Source: Dehalococcoidia bacterium (GTDB taxonomy: Bacteria > Chloroflexota > Dehalococcoidia > SHYB01 > SHYL01). Taken from it: DNA of 32,605 nt. The notes under the pieces are model-generated. The model did not search any database and was not told the origin of the DNA. It saw only the letters and a program-made list of their open reading frames with translations. Each line of letters starts with the position of its first letter. Position 1 is the stretch's first letter. Positions 1 through 8,582 of the stretch are shown one piece after another. The translations under genes and the position numbers were made by a program. The stretch is taken from assembly GCA_009692825.1 (NCBI GenBank), contig SHYL01000010.1, positions 1 through 32,605 of the forward strand, read 5' to 3'.

Positions 1-1
1 A

Positions 2-87
2 TGGTGCCGAGGAAGAGACTCGAACTCTTACGACTTACGTCACCACCCCCTCAAGATGGCGTGTCTACCAATTCCACCACCCCGGCA
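2..87 (-). tRNA. tRNA-Leu (anticodon GAG), CCA encoded
   Basis: Reverse complement TGCCGGGGTGGTGGAATTGGTAGACACGCCATCTTGAGGGGGTGGTGACGTAAGTCGTAAGAGTTCGAGTCTCTTCCTCGGCACCA: long variable arm, TTCGAGTC T-loop, CTTGAGG anticodon loop. Confidence 0.93.
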
Positions 88-118
88 GGTACCACTTCAT
101 TCGGTTGCTGTGCGCTTG

Positions 119-319
119 TTAGTTCCTGTCCTGCGTATCGCTTGACCAGATCACGCGTGCGCCTTTGCCTCCGCGCGACCAGCGCCAGCCGCTCCGGCCC
201 AGCTTCGCCAGTATCAGCAGCCTTGCGCCGGCTACGATGAAGGCTATCGGCATCACAATCGACCACTTATCCAGCAGCCAGGCCATGCCTATCGCTATCA
301 GGAGCATTCCAAGCGTCAA
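119..319 (-). CDS. small putative membrane protein between two tRNAs
   Basis: 66 aa ORF with two hydrophobic segments (MLLIAIGMAWLLDKWSIVMPIAFIVAGARLLIL); TTG start. Confidence 0.4.
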   Translation of the reverse strand: MTLGMLLIAIGMAWLLDKWSIVMPIAFIVAGARLLILAKLGRSGWRWSRGGKGARVIWSSDTQDRN

Positions 320-341
320 ATTTCGCCTCGTTTCAATATGG

Positions 342-414
<73 letters not shown>

Positions 415-476
415 AAGTAATGCGACCCAAAAGGGCAACTGCAAGTATAGCAATCGCCAATCTATAGCGACAAGTC

Positions 477-1145
477 TTATCCCTTCATCTTCTCATTAAG
501 CAGTTCCAGATACTCTCCCAATGACCTACCTGTATTCGTAAGTTCCAGTATCGCGTATGCCGTTGCATCAACGATATCGTCGTGCGGCGCGAGCAGAGAG
601 CCGCACGACATGCGCCTCGAACTCCGCCAGCTGTACTGATTTCGCCGGCACCATAACTTCGCTCCTATCGAAGTACGGCGTCATAGTCCTGGATCGCATC
701 ATCTTGATGCCGCGCTCTGCGTGTGCGCGTCGTGCCGCCCCTACAGGGATTTCGTTCGTGTGTCTCAGCTTTTGCAGCAGTGGCGTCCTTGATTCGGCGT
801 CTTCCACCGCGACTGAGCCCGGCTTCCATCGCGTGCACTACTTTAAAACCGTGCGCTCCAGTTCAAGCGACTACGTCCTAGCGTGCAGCATCTCCTTCAG
901 ATATATGCGTCTCTGCGTATCCTTGCCCGCCGTTATGCATACAGAGAAATCGTTGTCCCGTCCGGTCTTCAACGCCGTATCCCACGCCTGCACTGTGGTG
1001 ACTAGCTTCTGGAGCTCAATGCACTGGTTATACCCGAGCCAGTGTGTCTCGAACACATACCCGGTCAACGATTGCGTATCGCTCATGAACATACAGTTGA
1101 ATATGGCGGTGGCCAACTCGCGCCGTTTAGCCTCCGGACACGCGC
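477..1145 (-). pseudogene. phage terminase large subunit, nuclease-domain remnant (two in-frame stops and one frameshift)
   Basis: Minus frame reads ...VQAWDTALKTGRDNDFSVCITAGKDTQRRIYLKEMLHART*SLELERTVLK*CTRWKPGSVAVEDAESRTPLLQKLR...EFEAHVVR, then after a frameshift LAPHDDIVDATAYAILELTNTGRSLGEYLELLNEKMKG*. WDTA.K, VEDA and HDDIVDATA are TerL RNase H-fold motifs. Confidence 0.83.
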
Positions 1146-1432
1146 ACTATCTTTATCAGGACCTCAGTTACCGATGAAATCAGTACCGCTCCTGGCAGCA
1201 CTAGGAATATCCCTATGACTACCAGTGACCCAGTTTCCACATCGTTAATGGACTTGTACCTTGGAGAATTCCTGTAGTCTGAGCTGTTTTTCTAATCAAT
1301 TCCCCACACAAATTATTAAATTCAATCTTATAACAGTCTGTAATATGCCTCGTCTTCCTCAAAACTCAAGCATTCCTTAACAATTGTTCTGTACAATACC
1401 CCTGATAAACCATTTAAGCTGGAGAGTGAACC

Positions 1433-2203
1433 TTGGACCGTAAGATTCTAGTTATCCTCTGCGTGAGCGGTGCCCTGTCCCTGACTTTGGCGCTTTCCAC
1501 AATGTCCGTAGCACTGGCAAGAACTGGTAGATCAAATCAACAGCAGTTTGGGCAAACAAGCGTGACAGCCTCTCAGGAGGGCCAGCAAAAGCCTGGCGAC
1601 CATAAAGGATTTTTGGTCAGCGGCACCGTTAAATCAGTCTCGCCGACGTCCATTGTCGTTAACGATTCAACCGGCAAAGACGTGACTGTGACTGTAAATG
1701 GCGATACCGGCTTCACTGTTAAGGGTGCCGTTGATAAAACGATCTCGCAGATTCTCGTCGGCCAGAAAGCCACCATATTTCAGGACGCTGACGGCGTAGC
1801 AAAGATGATCGTTAGTAGCGTAATGCCGAAGCGGCCTGAGTTGCCCGGCATGGGCCGGATGGGTCCCCGCCGCGGTCCTGAAGGCCTGGGTGGTGGCCCA
1901 GGCAGACCTCGCATGGGTCTGAGTGGTCCTGGTATAGGCATGTCAGCATATGCTGGACTTGGCACGGTCGCACAGATTAGCGACACCAGCATAACCATTA
2001 CGCTCGCGCATCCTGCAAGTGGTGGCGCCGCAACTGAGACATACTTTATAAACGGCGATACAAAAATCATGCCGGTCGCCGGCCAGACCAAGATAGCCGT
2101 TGGAGATAATGTTCTTGTCGTCCCAGATGAGGGCAAAGTCGCTAAGAGCATCATGCGCTCTCCTGCTATGCACAAGCCCGCTAAGACGCCAGCTTCAACA
2201 TAG
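1433..2203 (+). CDS. exported protein with two DUF5666-like domains separated by a G/P/R/M-rich linker
   Basis: Signal peptide MDRKILVILCVSGALSLTLALSTMSVALA; two beta-type segments (VSGTVKSVSPTSIVVND..., LGTVAQISDTSITITL...FINGDTKIMPVAG); linker PGMGRMGPRRGPEGLGGGPGRPRMGLSGPG. TTG start. Confidence 0.65.
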   Translation: MDRKILVILCVSGALSLTLALSTMSVALARTGRSNQQQFGQTSVTASQEGQQKPGDHKGFLVSGTVKSVSPTSIVVNDSTGKDVTVTVNGDTGFTVKGAVDKTISQILVGQKATIFQDADGVAKMIVSSVMPKRPELPGMGRMGPRRGPEGLGGGPGRPRMGLSGPGIGMSAYAGLGTVAQISDTSITITLAHPASGGAATETYFINGDTKIMPVAGQTKIAVGDNVLVVPDEGKVAKSIMRSPAMHKPAKTPAST

Positions 2204-2360
2204 AATAACCTCAAGAATAGCCCTAGGCCCGTGTAAATTTTGGGCCTGAGTTTATCACACCAAACCTCTTTATTCATAGCTGTCATGATTTCACGTCACG
2301 GGGTTATAATTTGAATCGGTTCGTGATAATCAGTTCATTACAGATAGATTCGGGGGAATC

Positions 2361-2597
2361 ATGACCACACAGCAAAAGTTACCCATCGTTTACACCATCC
2401 GCGGCTGCGACGCGTGCACGAAGCTTATGAACAAGTGGAACGCTGAAGGCATAGCCTATGAAGAGCGCCGCGCGGAGCTTGACCAGAAGACCTACGACGA
2501 AGCGATCTCATATGGCCATACTGTGCCTATCGTTGTTTATCCTGATGGCCATGTCGAAGAGGGTTTCGAGGGCGGCATCGGCTGCTACATCATCTAA
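2361..2597 (+). CDS. glutaredoxin-like protein
   Basis: 78 aa; IVYTIRGCDACTKLMNKW redox CxxC, cis-Pro in HTVPIVV, C-terminal GGIGCY. Confidence 0.8.
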   Translation: MTTQQKLPIVYTIRGCDACTKLMNKWNAEGIAYEERRAELDQKTYDEAISYGHTVPIVVYPDGHVEEGFEGGIGCYII

Positions 2598-2845
2598 CCG
2601 CTAGGCGATATACCCAAACGCGAAGATGAATCCCGCCCTGCATCCAAAGGACCAGCCGGCACAGTACCCGGCCCATTTTGCGGCGGCCGAAATGTTGCCT
2701 TCAATGAAATATCACGCAAGGGGCACTGCCGCAATAAGAGTTGTGATAAACATTTGCCTGCGCCCAGCTACGGTCCCGGTGGTAAACCAGGAACTCCGAT
2801 GGGGTGATACTCGTGGTTTTCCAGGTTACTTAGACGTAAAGTCTA

Positions 2846-3619
2846 TTGAAGATCGCAACGTGGACCGTTAACTCCATACGCGCAAGGCTAGATCGTCTGC
2901 AGACGTGGTTGTTAGCTAATCAGCCTGACTTGCTCTGCCTGCAGGAGCTTAAAGTCGCCGAGGATGCGTTCCCATTAAAGCCGATTCGTAAGGCTGGTTA
3001 TTACGTATCCATGAACTGTCAGAAGACGTATAACGGCCTTGCTATCCTCTCAAAAACCGAACCTGTTGATGTGAGAAGCGGCTTTGCGGACGGTATTGAA
3101 GACGCTGAGGCGCGGCTCATGTCCGCTACGGTTGACAGCGTCCGCATTATCTCTGACTACATCCCAAATGGTGATACTACAGCTTCCGACAAATATGCTT
3201 GGAAGCCTGAATGGCTCGGCAGGCTAAAAACCTAACTCTCGAAAGTAGATACCACTGCTGAATAAAATGGTTATCTGCGGCGACTTTAACATCGTTCCAG
3301 CCGCCATCGACGCTGCGAGGCCTGAATCATGGGAAGGCAGTGTTCTCTACAACGAGGATCTCAGGCGGGAGTTCTGTCTTATTCAGGAGCTTGGCTGGGT
3401 CGATATCTTCCGTCGGCATAAACCTGAGGCTGGACTGTATTCATGGTGGGACTACCGTCAGCTTTCATTCCAGCGCAACGATGGCCTACGTATAGGCCGC
3501 ATTCTTGCTACCCATGCCCTGGCGCCATCTAGCACCGGTGCTGGCATCGATAGAGAGGCGCGCAAAGGCGGGAAGCCCCTCCGATCACGCGCCGGTGTGG
3601 GCAACCTTCGACGTTAAAT
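2846..3619 (+). pseudogene. xth: exodeoxyribonuclease III (xth), nonsense and frameshifted
   Basis: Frame 1 KIATWTVNSIRARLDRLQTWLLANQPDLLCLQELKVAEDAFP...QKTYNGLAILS...WLGRLKT*; second frame MVICGDFNI...WEGSVLYN...LYSWWDYRQLSFQRNDGLRIGRILAT...IDREARKGGKP; then third frame PSDHAPVWATFDVK*. Confidence 0.88.
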
Positions 3620-3624
3620 AGTGC

Positions 3625-4737
3625 CTAACTTGTCTCATCGTATCGCTTCCGCCACACTCCGCTGAGCGAACGCTCGCCGTCGACCATGCCCTCCGCCGCT
3701 TTGCGCAGGCGTGAGCTCATCGCGAACACCCTCAGCGACAGAGACGGGAAGTTGTAGAGCAGGAACTTCATCCCCCGCACATCCGCGTATTCCCTTGCGA
3801 GCGTTTCATTGAGCACCGTCGTATAGCCGTCCAGGTCCTTGGCTTCGCCGCGCAGGTACTTCTTGATAACGCTTGCGGCCAGCTCAGCGCTTTTGAGCGC
3901 GAACGCTATCCCCTCGCCGAACACTGGTTCCGCCAGCCACGCCGCGTCTCCTACCAGCAGTGCGTTGCCCTTGTTGACCGCTTGCCGCGAGCCCCCGGCC
4001 GGCACACGCTGGCCGACTAACGGGCCGGCGTTTTTAATATCTAGGCCGCGCTTCTTCGCGAACGCACCCAGTAATTGTTCCAGGTTGTGATATTTATCCT
4101 TGCGCCCGGTAACCACGCCTACGTTATAGTACCTGCCCTTCGGGAATACCCATCCGTATCCGCCCGGCACGTCAAAGTCCACGACCGCTGAGTCGCCGTA
4201 CGGATAATGCTCCATTGGTGCGTTCAGCTCTATGCCCAGCAGATGCTCGAAAGCATTGCGTCTTTTGATGCCCGCCCACTGAGCCGTCTTGCCCTTCGCC
4301 CCGTCTGCGCCGACTAGCGTTCTGGCCTCATATTTGCCATTGTTGGTTGTGATGATGGCCTTGCTGTCAGTCATCTCAACATTAGTGACTGATTCATCTT
4401 GAAATAGCTTTGCGCCGCTGGCTACCGCTTTTTGCGCCAGCCGCTGGTCGAACTCCGAGCGCTCCACCATGTAAACGGGCGATTTGTCCGTGTTCATAAC
4501 CACGTCTTGCTTGCCGCGGAGGATGTGGACGCTGCGAACTGTCTCTTTTATGAGGTCGTCCACTGGAAAATCGAGCAGTTGTATGCCCTTTGGCGTGATG
4601 CCTCCGCCGCATGGTTTGTTCCGCGGCAGACGGCTCTTTTCGATAAGCGCCACGCTGTGGCCGCGGCTGGCAAGTTTATATGCCAGGAATGCTCCCGCTG
4701 GCCCGGCCCCGACTATCGCAACGTCATAATATTCCAT
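3625..4737 (-). CDS. geranylgeranyl reductase-family FAD-dependent oxidoreductase
   Basis: GxGxxG motif DVAIVGAGPAGAFLAYKLA; KPCGGGITPKG; VGADGAKGKTAQ; LLVGDAAWLAEPVFGEGIAFALKSAELAA. Confidence 0.85.
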   Translation of the reverse strand: MEYYDVAIVGAGPAGAFLAYKLASRGHSVALIEKSRLPRNKPCGGGITPKGIQLLDFPVDDLIKETVRSVHILRGKQDVVMNTDKSPVYMVERSEFDQRLAQKAVASGAKLFQDESVTNVEMTDSKAIITTNNGKYEARTLVGADGAKGKTAQWAGIKRRNAFEHLLGIELNAPMEHYPYGDSAVVDFDVPGGYGWVFPKGRYYNVGVVTGRKDKYHNLEQLLGAFAKKRGLDIKNAGPLVGQRVPAGGSRQAVNKGNALLVGDAAWLAEPVFGEGIAFALKSAELAASVIKKYLRGEAKDLDGYTTVLNETLAREYADVRGMKFLLYNFPSLSLRVFAMSSRLRKAAEGMVDGERSLSGVWRKRYDETS

Positions 4738-4816
4738 TAAAGTCCCCGTGTTAGGCTTGGATTGCTGATGGACTATCGGATATAGTACCAGTAGCTCGAA
4801 TTTGCTCGGAGGGAAT

Positions 4817-5134
4817 ATGGCCTATTACTTAATGCTTAGCAAGTTAACCGATAAAGGCAGGCAGACGCTCAAGGAGAACCCTGACCGCGTTTTGGAAGTC
4901 AATAAAGAAGTCGAAAAGATGGCCCCGAACACCAAAGTGGTTTCTCAGTGGTGGCTGCTCGGACCGTACGACTTCGCTACGGTGATAGAGGCTCCTGATA
5001 ACTGGCACATGGGCGATATCGCTCTGGACCTTGGCGCTCGAGGTACGGTTGAGACACTTACAATGCCTGCTCAGCGGACCGAGGATTTCGTTAGTTTCAT
5101 CAAGGCTAACGCCCGCTTCCACAAGAAGGGCTAG
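4817..5134 (+). CDS. GYD domain-containing protein
   Basis: MAYYLMLSKLTDKGRQTLKENPDRVLEVNKEVEKMAPNTKVVSQWWLLGPYDFATVIEAPD; ATG preceded by GGAGGG. The ORF track extends to a TTG at 4802. Confidence 0.82.
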   Translation: MAYYLMLSKLTDKGRQTLKENPDRVLEVNKEVEKMAPNTKVVSQWWLLGPYDFATVIEAPDNWHMGDIALDLGARGTVETLTMPAQRTEDFVSFIKANARFHKKG

Positions 5135-5138
5135 TCAG

Positions 5139-5996
5139 CTAGAAGTTACGCCTGGGATAAGAGCCGAAGAGCTTGAACATGCTCGACTTATTTTTCACGA
5201 TATGGAGTGTTTCGGCTACGGCCTTATCCTTGCGGTGGCCGTTGAGATCGATAAGAAATACATATTTTCCTAGCGCTTCTTTTGACGGGCGGCTCTCGAT
5301 TTTGGCAAGGTTTATACCTCGCCTGGCGAACTCGCCCAGCACGCCATAAAGCTGGCCCGGCTTGTCCTCACTGAACATGAATGCTATCGAAGTCTTGTCG
5401 TCACCACTAGGCTCTGCGTCTATGTGAGATAGCACCACGAACCGCGTGACGTTGTTGGGGTTGTCTTGCACGTTTTTTGCGACTATCGCCACCCCAAACA
5501 GCTCCGCTGCCCGGGAGGATGCTATCGCAGCTGCTGGGATGCTGGACTTCTTCATATCTTCCACCGCTGCCGTCGTGCTCAATGATGCCAGCGTCTGCAC
5601 TCTGGGGAACACGCGCTCAACGAATCGTCTGCACTGCCCCAGCGCCTGAGGGTGGCTGTAAATCACCGCTATATCTTTGGTCTCGGTGCCCTGCTTGGCC
5701 AGCACGCAGTGGTTTATAGGTATGACGATCTCGCTCTTGATCTGCAGGCGCGATTCGTGTATCAGCAGGTCCAGCGTGTCATTCACTGACCCCTCGATGC
5801 TGTTCTCGATTGGAACTATGCCTTCGTCTGCCATGTGCTTATCCACCGCGTCCATCACGGCGCTGTGGCTTGGCATGGGCACCAGGTGGGCGTGTGGGTT
5901 ATATGTCAGCGCGGCCTCTTCGCCGTACGTGCCTGCGGGACCAAGGAATGCGATTTTAGTCAATAGAAAATCCTCTTTCAGCGTGGAATCAAGCAA
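5139..5996 (-). CDS. pheA: prephenate dehydratase with ACT domain
   Basis: KIAFLGPAGTYGEEAAL; VPIENSIEGSVNDTLDLL; NVTRFVVL (TRF motif); ACT segment KPGQLYGVLGEFARRGINLAKIESRPSKEALGKYVFLIDLNGH. Confidence 0.93.
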   Translation of the reverse strand: MLDSTLKEDFLLTKIAFLGPAGTYGEEAALTYNPHAHLVPMPSHSAVMDAVDKHMADEGIVPIENSIEGSVNDTLDLLIHESRLQIKSEIVIPINHCVLAKQGTETKDIAVIYSHPQALGQCRRFVERVFPRVQTLASLSTTAAVEDMKKSSIPAAAIASSRAAELFGVAIVAKNVQDNPNNVTRFVVLSHIDAEPSGDDKTSIAFMFSEDKPGQLYGVLGEFARRGINLAKIESRPSKEALGKYVFLIDLNGHRKDKAVAETLHIVKNKSSMFKLFGSYPRRNF

Positions 5997-6091
5997 TTGT
6001 ACCGCAGGTGTGTACTTTTCCGTAGCTTTATACCAACACTCATAGCATCCAAATATCGGTTCATACGGGATGTACAGAAGGATGCAACCTT

Positions 6092-6188
6092 TCTGACGGG
6101 GTGAGCGAGGGGTGTCCCCTCGGCTTAATTAAAGTCCCCTTCCAGAAAGTACTCTTTCAAGAGTGGAAGGGGGTCAGGGGCTGGCTGA
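6092..6188. repeat. dispersed intergenic repeat, copy A (hairpin-rich)
   Basis: TCTGACGGGGTGAGCGAGGGGTGTCCCCTCGGCTTAATTAAAGTCCCCTTCCAGAAAGTACTCTTTCAAGAGTGGAAGGGGGTCAGGGGCTGGCT; imperfect second copy at 29818-29894. Confidence 0.65.
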
Positions 6189-6265
6189 TACGCTTATATA
6201 AAAACCTTTGAGGAACCATATACAAAATTGTTTATGTACAACGCCGCCTGTGATTAATTCAGCGT

Positions 6266-7444
6266 GTGTTTAAGCCATCGTGTTTCGCGCTAACATTTTT
6301 ATTGTGTAATTCCATACTGCTGGCAGCCTGCTCAGGAGGCAGTACCACATTCTCAAAGTACTCTGTGGATCCAAGCAACGGCACATGCCATGGCATGTGC
6401 CGTCCAGTTTGGTGCTTCGCTCTTTGAGCTCGACAAGCTGGATATCATTCAGCCCATGGGCCAGATGGTTGGCGGATACGTTACTCCCATAGACCACGGC
6501 TACATGTTCGGCAAAGACGGATTTACTGCGGCAGATGATGCCTTCGCAGTCCAGTCGCCTGCCAAAGGCTACGTGGTTAATATCTCGATGACCCGGCGCG
6601 GCGATTTTATGGACCACGCTCTCACCATCGAGTTCACCTGTACGCATTACGTCTATTACTCGAACATGACGAGCTTCTCGCAAAAACTTATGGACGCGGA
6701 CGGCGGGAAGATTGAGGATGGTAACTAGGGCTATATGCGTATGCCCGTTAGCGAGGGTGAAAGCGTTGGGAGAACCGGCAAATATGGCATCGACCTCTAC
6801 GTATGGGACCTTGAAAAAACTTAACCGGTTTCGTCAACCGAGATAGCTACACAGACAGCGCGGCGATGAAAGTCCATTCTGCACAGCTCTTTGACTACCT
6901 AAAAGAGCCGCTAAAAAGTCAGCTTCTTGCCCACGACCTGCGCCAGGCTGAGCCGCGCTTCGGCAAAATCGATTACGACATTGACGGCCGGGCTGTCGGC
7001 AATTGGTTCTTGGAAGGCACAGGCGCTTATGACAATCATGGCGGCGGCGAAGATTATTGGGCGGGGCATCGATCTCTCGTTTACGACGCGCTGGACCCGT
7101 CAGGCGTCATGGTGTCGATAGGCGACTGGCAAGGACAGGCGCTTCAGTTCGGCGTTAAGGGCAACTCGCCTGACCCTGAAGACGTCAGTGTCGATAAGGG
7201 CATGGTCAAATACGAACTCGTCATGACGGATTACCTAGTTACCTCCACAGGCCAAAAGTGGGACAGGCAGCACTACGTGAATGGGCTTACCTTCGTGGAC
7301 ATCGATAACGTTCCCAGTGCCGTTAAAGGCGTGCTTGCCGTACAGCTGATAGAGTCGCGCAAGCTCAAAGTCGAAACGTTCCTGGGTAAGACAGCAGACC
7401 AGGTCACCGGCTTCACTGCCGCCGCCATAATCTACGAGAGATAA
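6266..7444 (+). pseudogene. M23-peptidase-like lipoprotein, multiply disrupted
   Basis: GTG start; MFKPSCFALTFLLCNSILLAACSGGSTTFSKYSVDPSNGT (lipobox LAAC), frame break, VQFGASLFELDKLDIIQPMGQMVGGYVTPIDHGYMF...DGGKIEDGN*GYMRMPVSEGESVGRTGKYGIDLYVWDLEK, frameshift, NLTGFVNRDSYTDSAAMKVHSAQLFDYLKEPLKSQLLA... Confidence 0.72.
6378..6403. repeat. perfect 26-bp palindrome with no spacer
   Basis: ACGGCACATGCCATGGCATGTGCCGT equals its own reverse complement (13-bp arms). Confidence 0.97.
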
Positions 7445-7447
7445 CGC

Positions 7448-8554
7448 TTAGGTCTTACCGTTTTTCTTCGGGTACCCTACGATAAGTACATCGCCGCCTA
7501 TCGTCTTCACGCGCGTCCGCTCCAGCCTCAGAGCCTGCGTGATGCGCCCCGGTCCCACGCCGCCCACCGCTGACGGTGCGCCTGCCCCGCCGATAACTAT
7601 CGGCGCTATGAAAGCGTAGACCTTGTCGGCGAGCCCTTCGTCCAGCACGCTGCCCAGTACGGTCGCGCCGCCCTCGATCAGAATGCTCGTGACCTGGCGC
7701 TTGCCAAGCATATCAATTAACGCCGTCAGGCTCACTACGCCGGCCTTTGCGGGCAGTACGGCGATCTCTGCGCCGTTTTCCTTGAGCGCAATTGCCTTTG
7801 ATGCTGGCATGGCTTTAGTAGTGGCAATCAGGCACTTGCCGTCCTGCTTCAGGACCTTTGCTTCGGCGGGCGTCCTGCCCGTGCTGTCGACTATTACACG
7901 GAGCGGCTGTCTGTTGATATCCCTGTCCCCGGCGTCCCGTGCTGTGAGCATCGGGTCGTCCTTGATGACCGTGTTCACGCCCACCAGTATCGCGTCCACC
8001 CAGTGCCGCAATTCTCTGTTCGCGTGAAATCTGGATTCTCCACTGCTTATCCAGTGCGAATCGCCCTCGCGTGTCGCCATCTTGCCGTCCAGGCTGCATG
8101 CAAACTTTGCAATAACGAAGGGCTTACCGGTGGTTATCCATTTCGTATGCGCCTCTACCATCTCATTCGCTTCATCTTCGTGCTCGCCAACGGTCACGCG
8201 TATGCCTGCGTCCCGCAACTCCTGCGCGCCTTTGCCTCGCACGTTTGGGTTGTGGTCCAGAGTGGCGATATGCACCTCGGCTACGCCTGCGCGGATGATG
8301 GCCTTTGTGCATGGCGGGGTCCGTTTGTTTGTGTGGCAGCATGGCTCGAGCGTGACATAGAGCGTCGCGCCGCGTGCGCTTGCGCCCGCATTCTTGAGCG
8401 CGTCGGCCTCGGCATGCGCTTGCCCCAGCGGCTGCGTGCGCCCTTCGCCGACTATGACGCCGTTCTTGACCAGCACCGCGCCTACGGCCGGGTTAGGGCT
8501 TGTGTATCCGCGTGCTTTCTTCGCAAGGCCTAATGCTCTTTTCATGTAATCCAT
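7448..8554 (-). CDS. ribD: bifunctional diaminohydroxyphosphoribosylaminopyrimidine deaminase / 5-amino-6-(5-phosphoribosylamino)uracil reductase
   Basis: Deaminase Zn motif AHAEADAL...LEPCCHTNKRTPPC; reductase domain KFACSLDGKMATREGDSHWISS...GVNTVIKDDPMLTAR...SILIEGGATVLGSVL. Confidence 0.94.
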   Translation of the reverse strand: MDYMKRALGLAKKARGYTSPNPAVGAVLVKNGVIVGEGRTQPLGQAHAEADALKNAGASARGATLYVTLEPCCHTNKRTPPCTKAIIRAGVAEVHIATLDHNPNVRGKGAQELRDAGIRVTVGEHEDEANEMVEAHTKWITTGKPFVIAKFACSLDGKMATREGDSHWISSGESRFHANRELRHWVDAILVGVNTVIKDDPMLTARDAGDRDINRQPLRVIVDSTGRTPAEAKVLKQDGKCLIATTKAMPASKAIALKENGAEIAVLPAKAGVVSLTALIDMLGKRQVTSILIEGGATVLGSVLDEGLADKVYAFIAPIVIGGAGAPSAVGGVGPGRITQALRLERTRVKTIGGDVLIVGYPKKNGKT

Positions 8555-8582
8555 ATACCTAGGAGCGCTTACGTTTAACAGT

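Noticed and set aside
557-1177. 206-aa plus-strand ORF
   Set aside because: Antisense to the terminase remnant; composition is not protein-like and the minus strand carries clear TerL motifs.
1780-2286. 168-aa minus-strand ORF
   Set aside because: Opposite strand of the DUF5666-like protein, which has a signal peptide and sensible domain structure.
7448-8554. Large plus-strand ORFs opposite ribD (7623-8027, 8003-8533)
   Set aside because: Shadows of a high-confidence ribD with both domain motifs.
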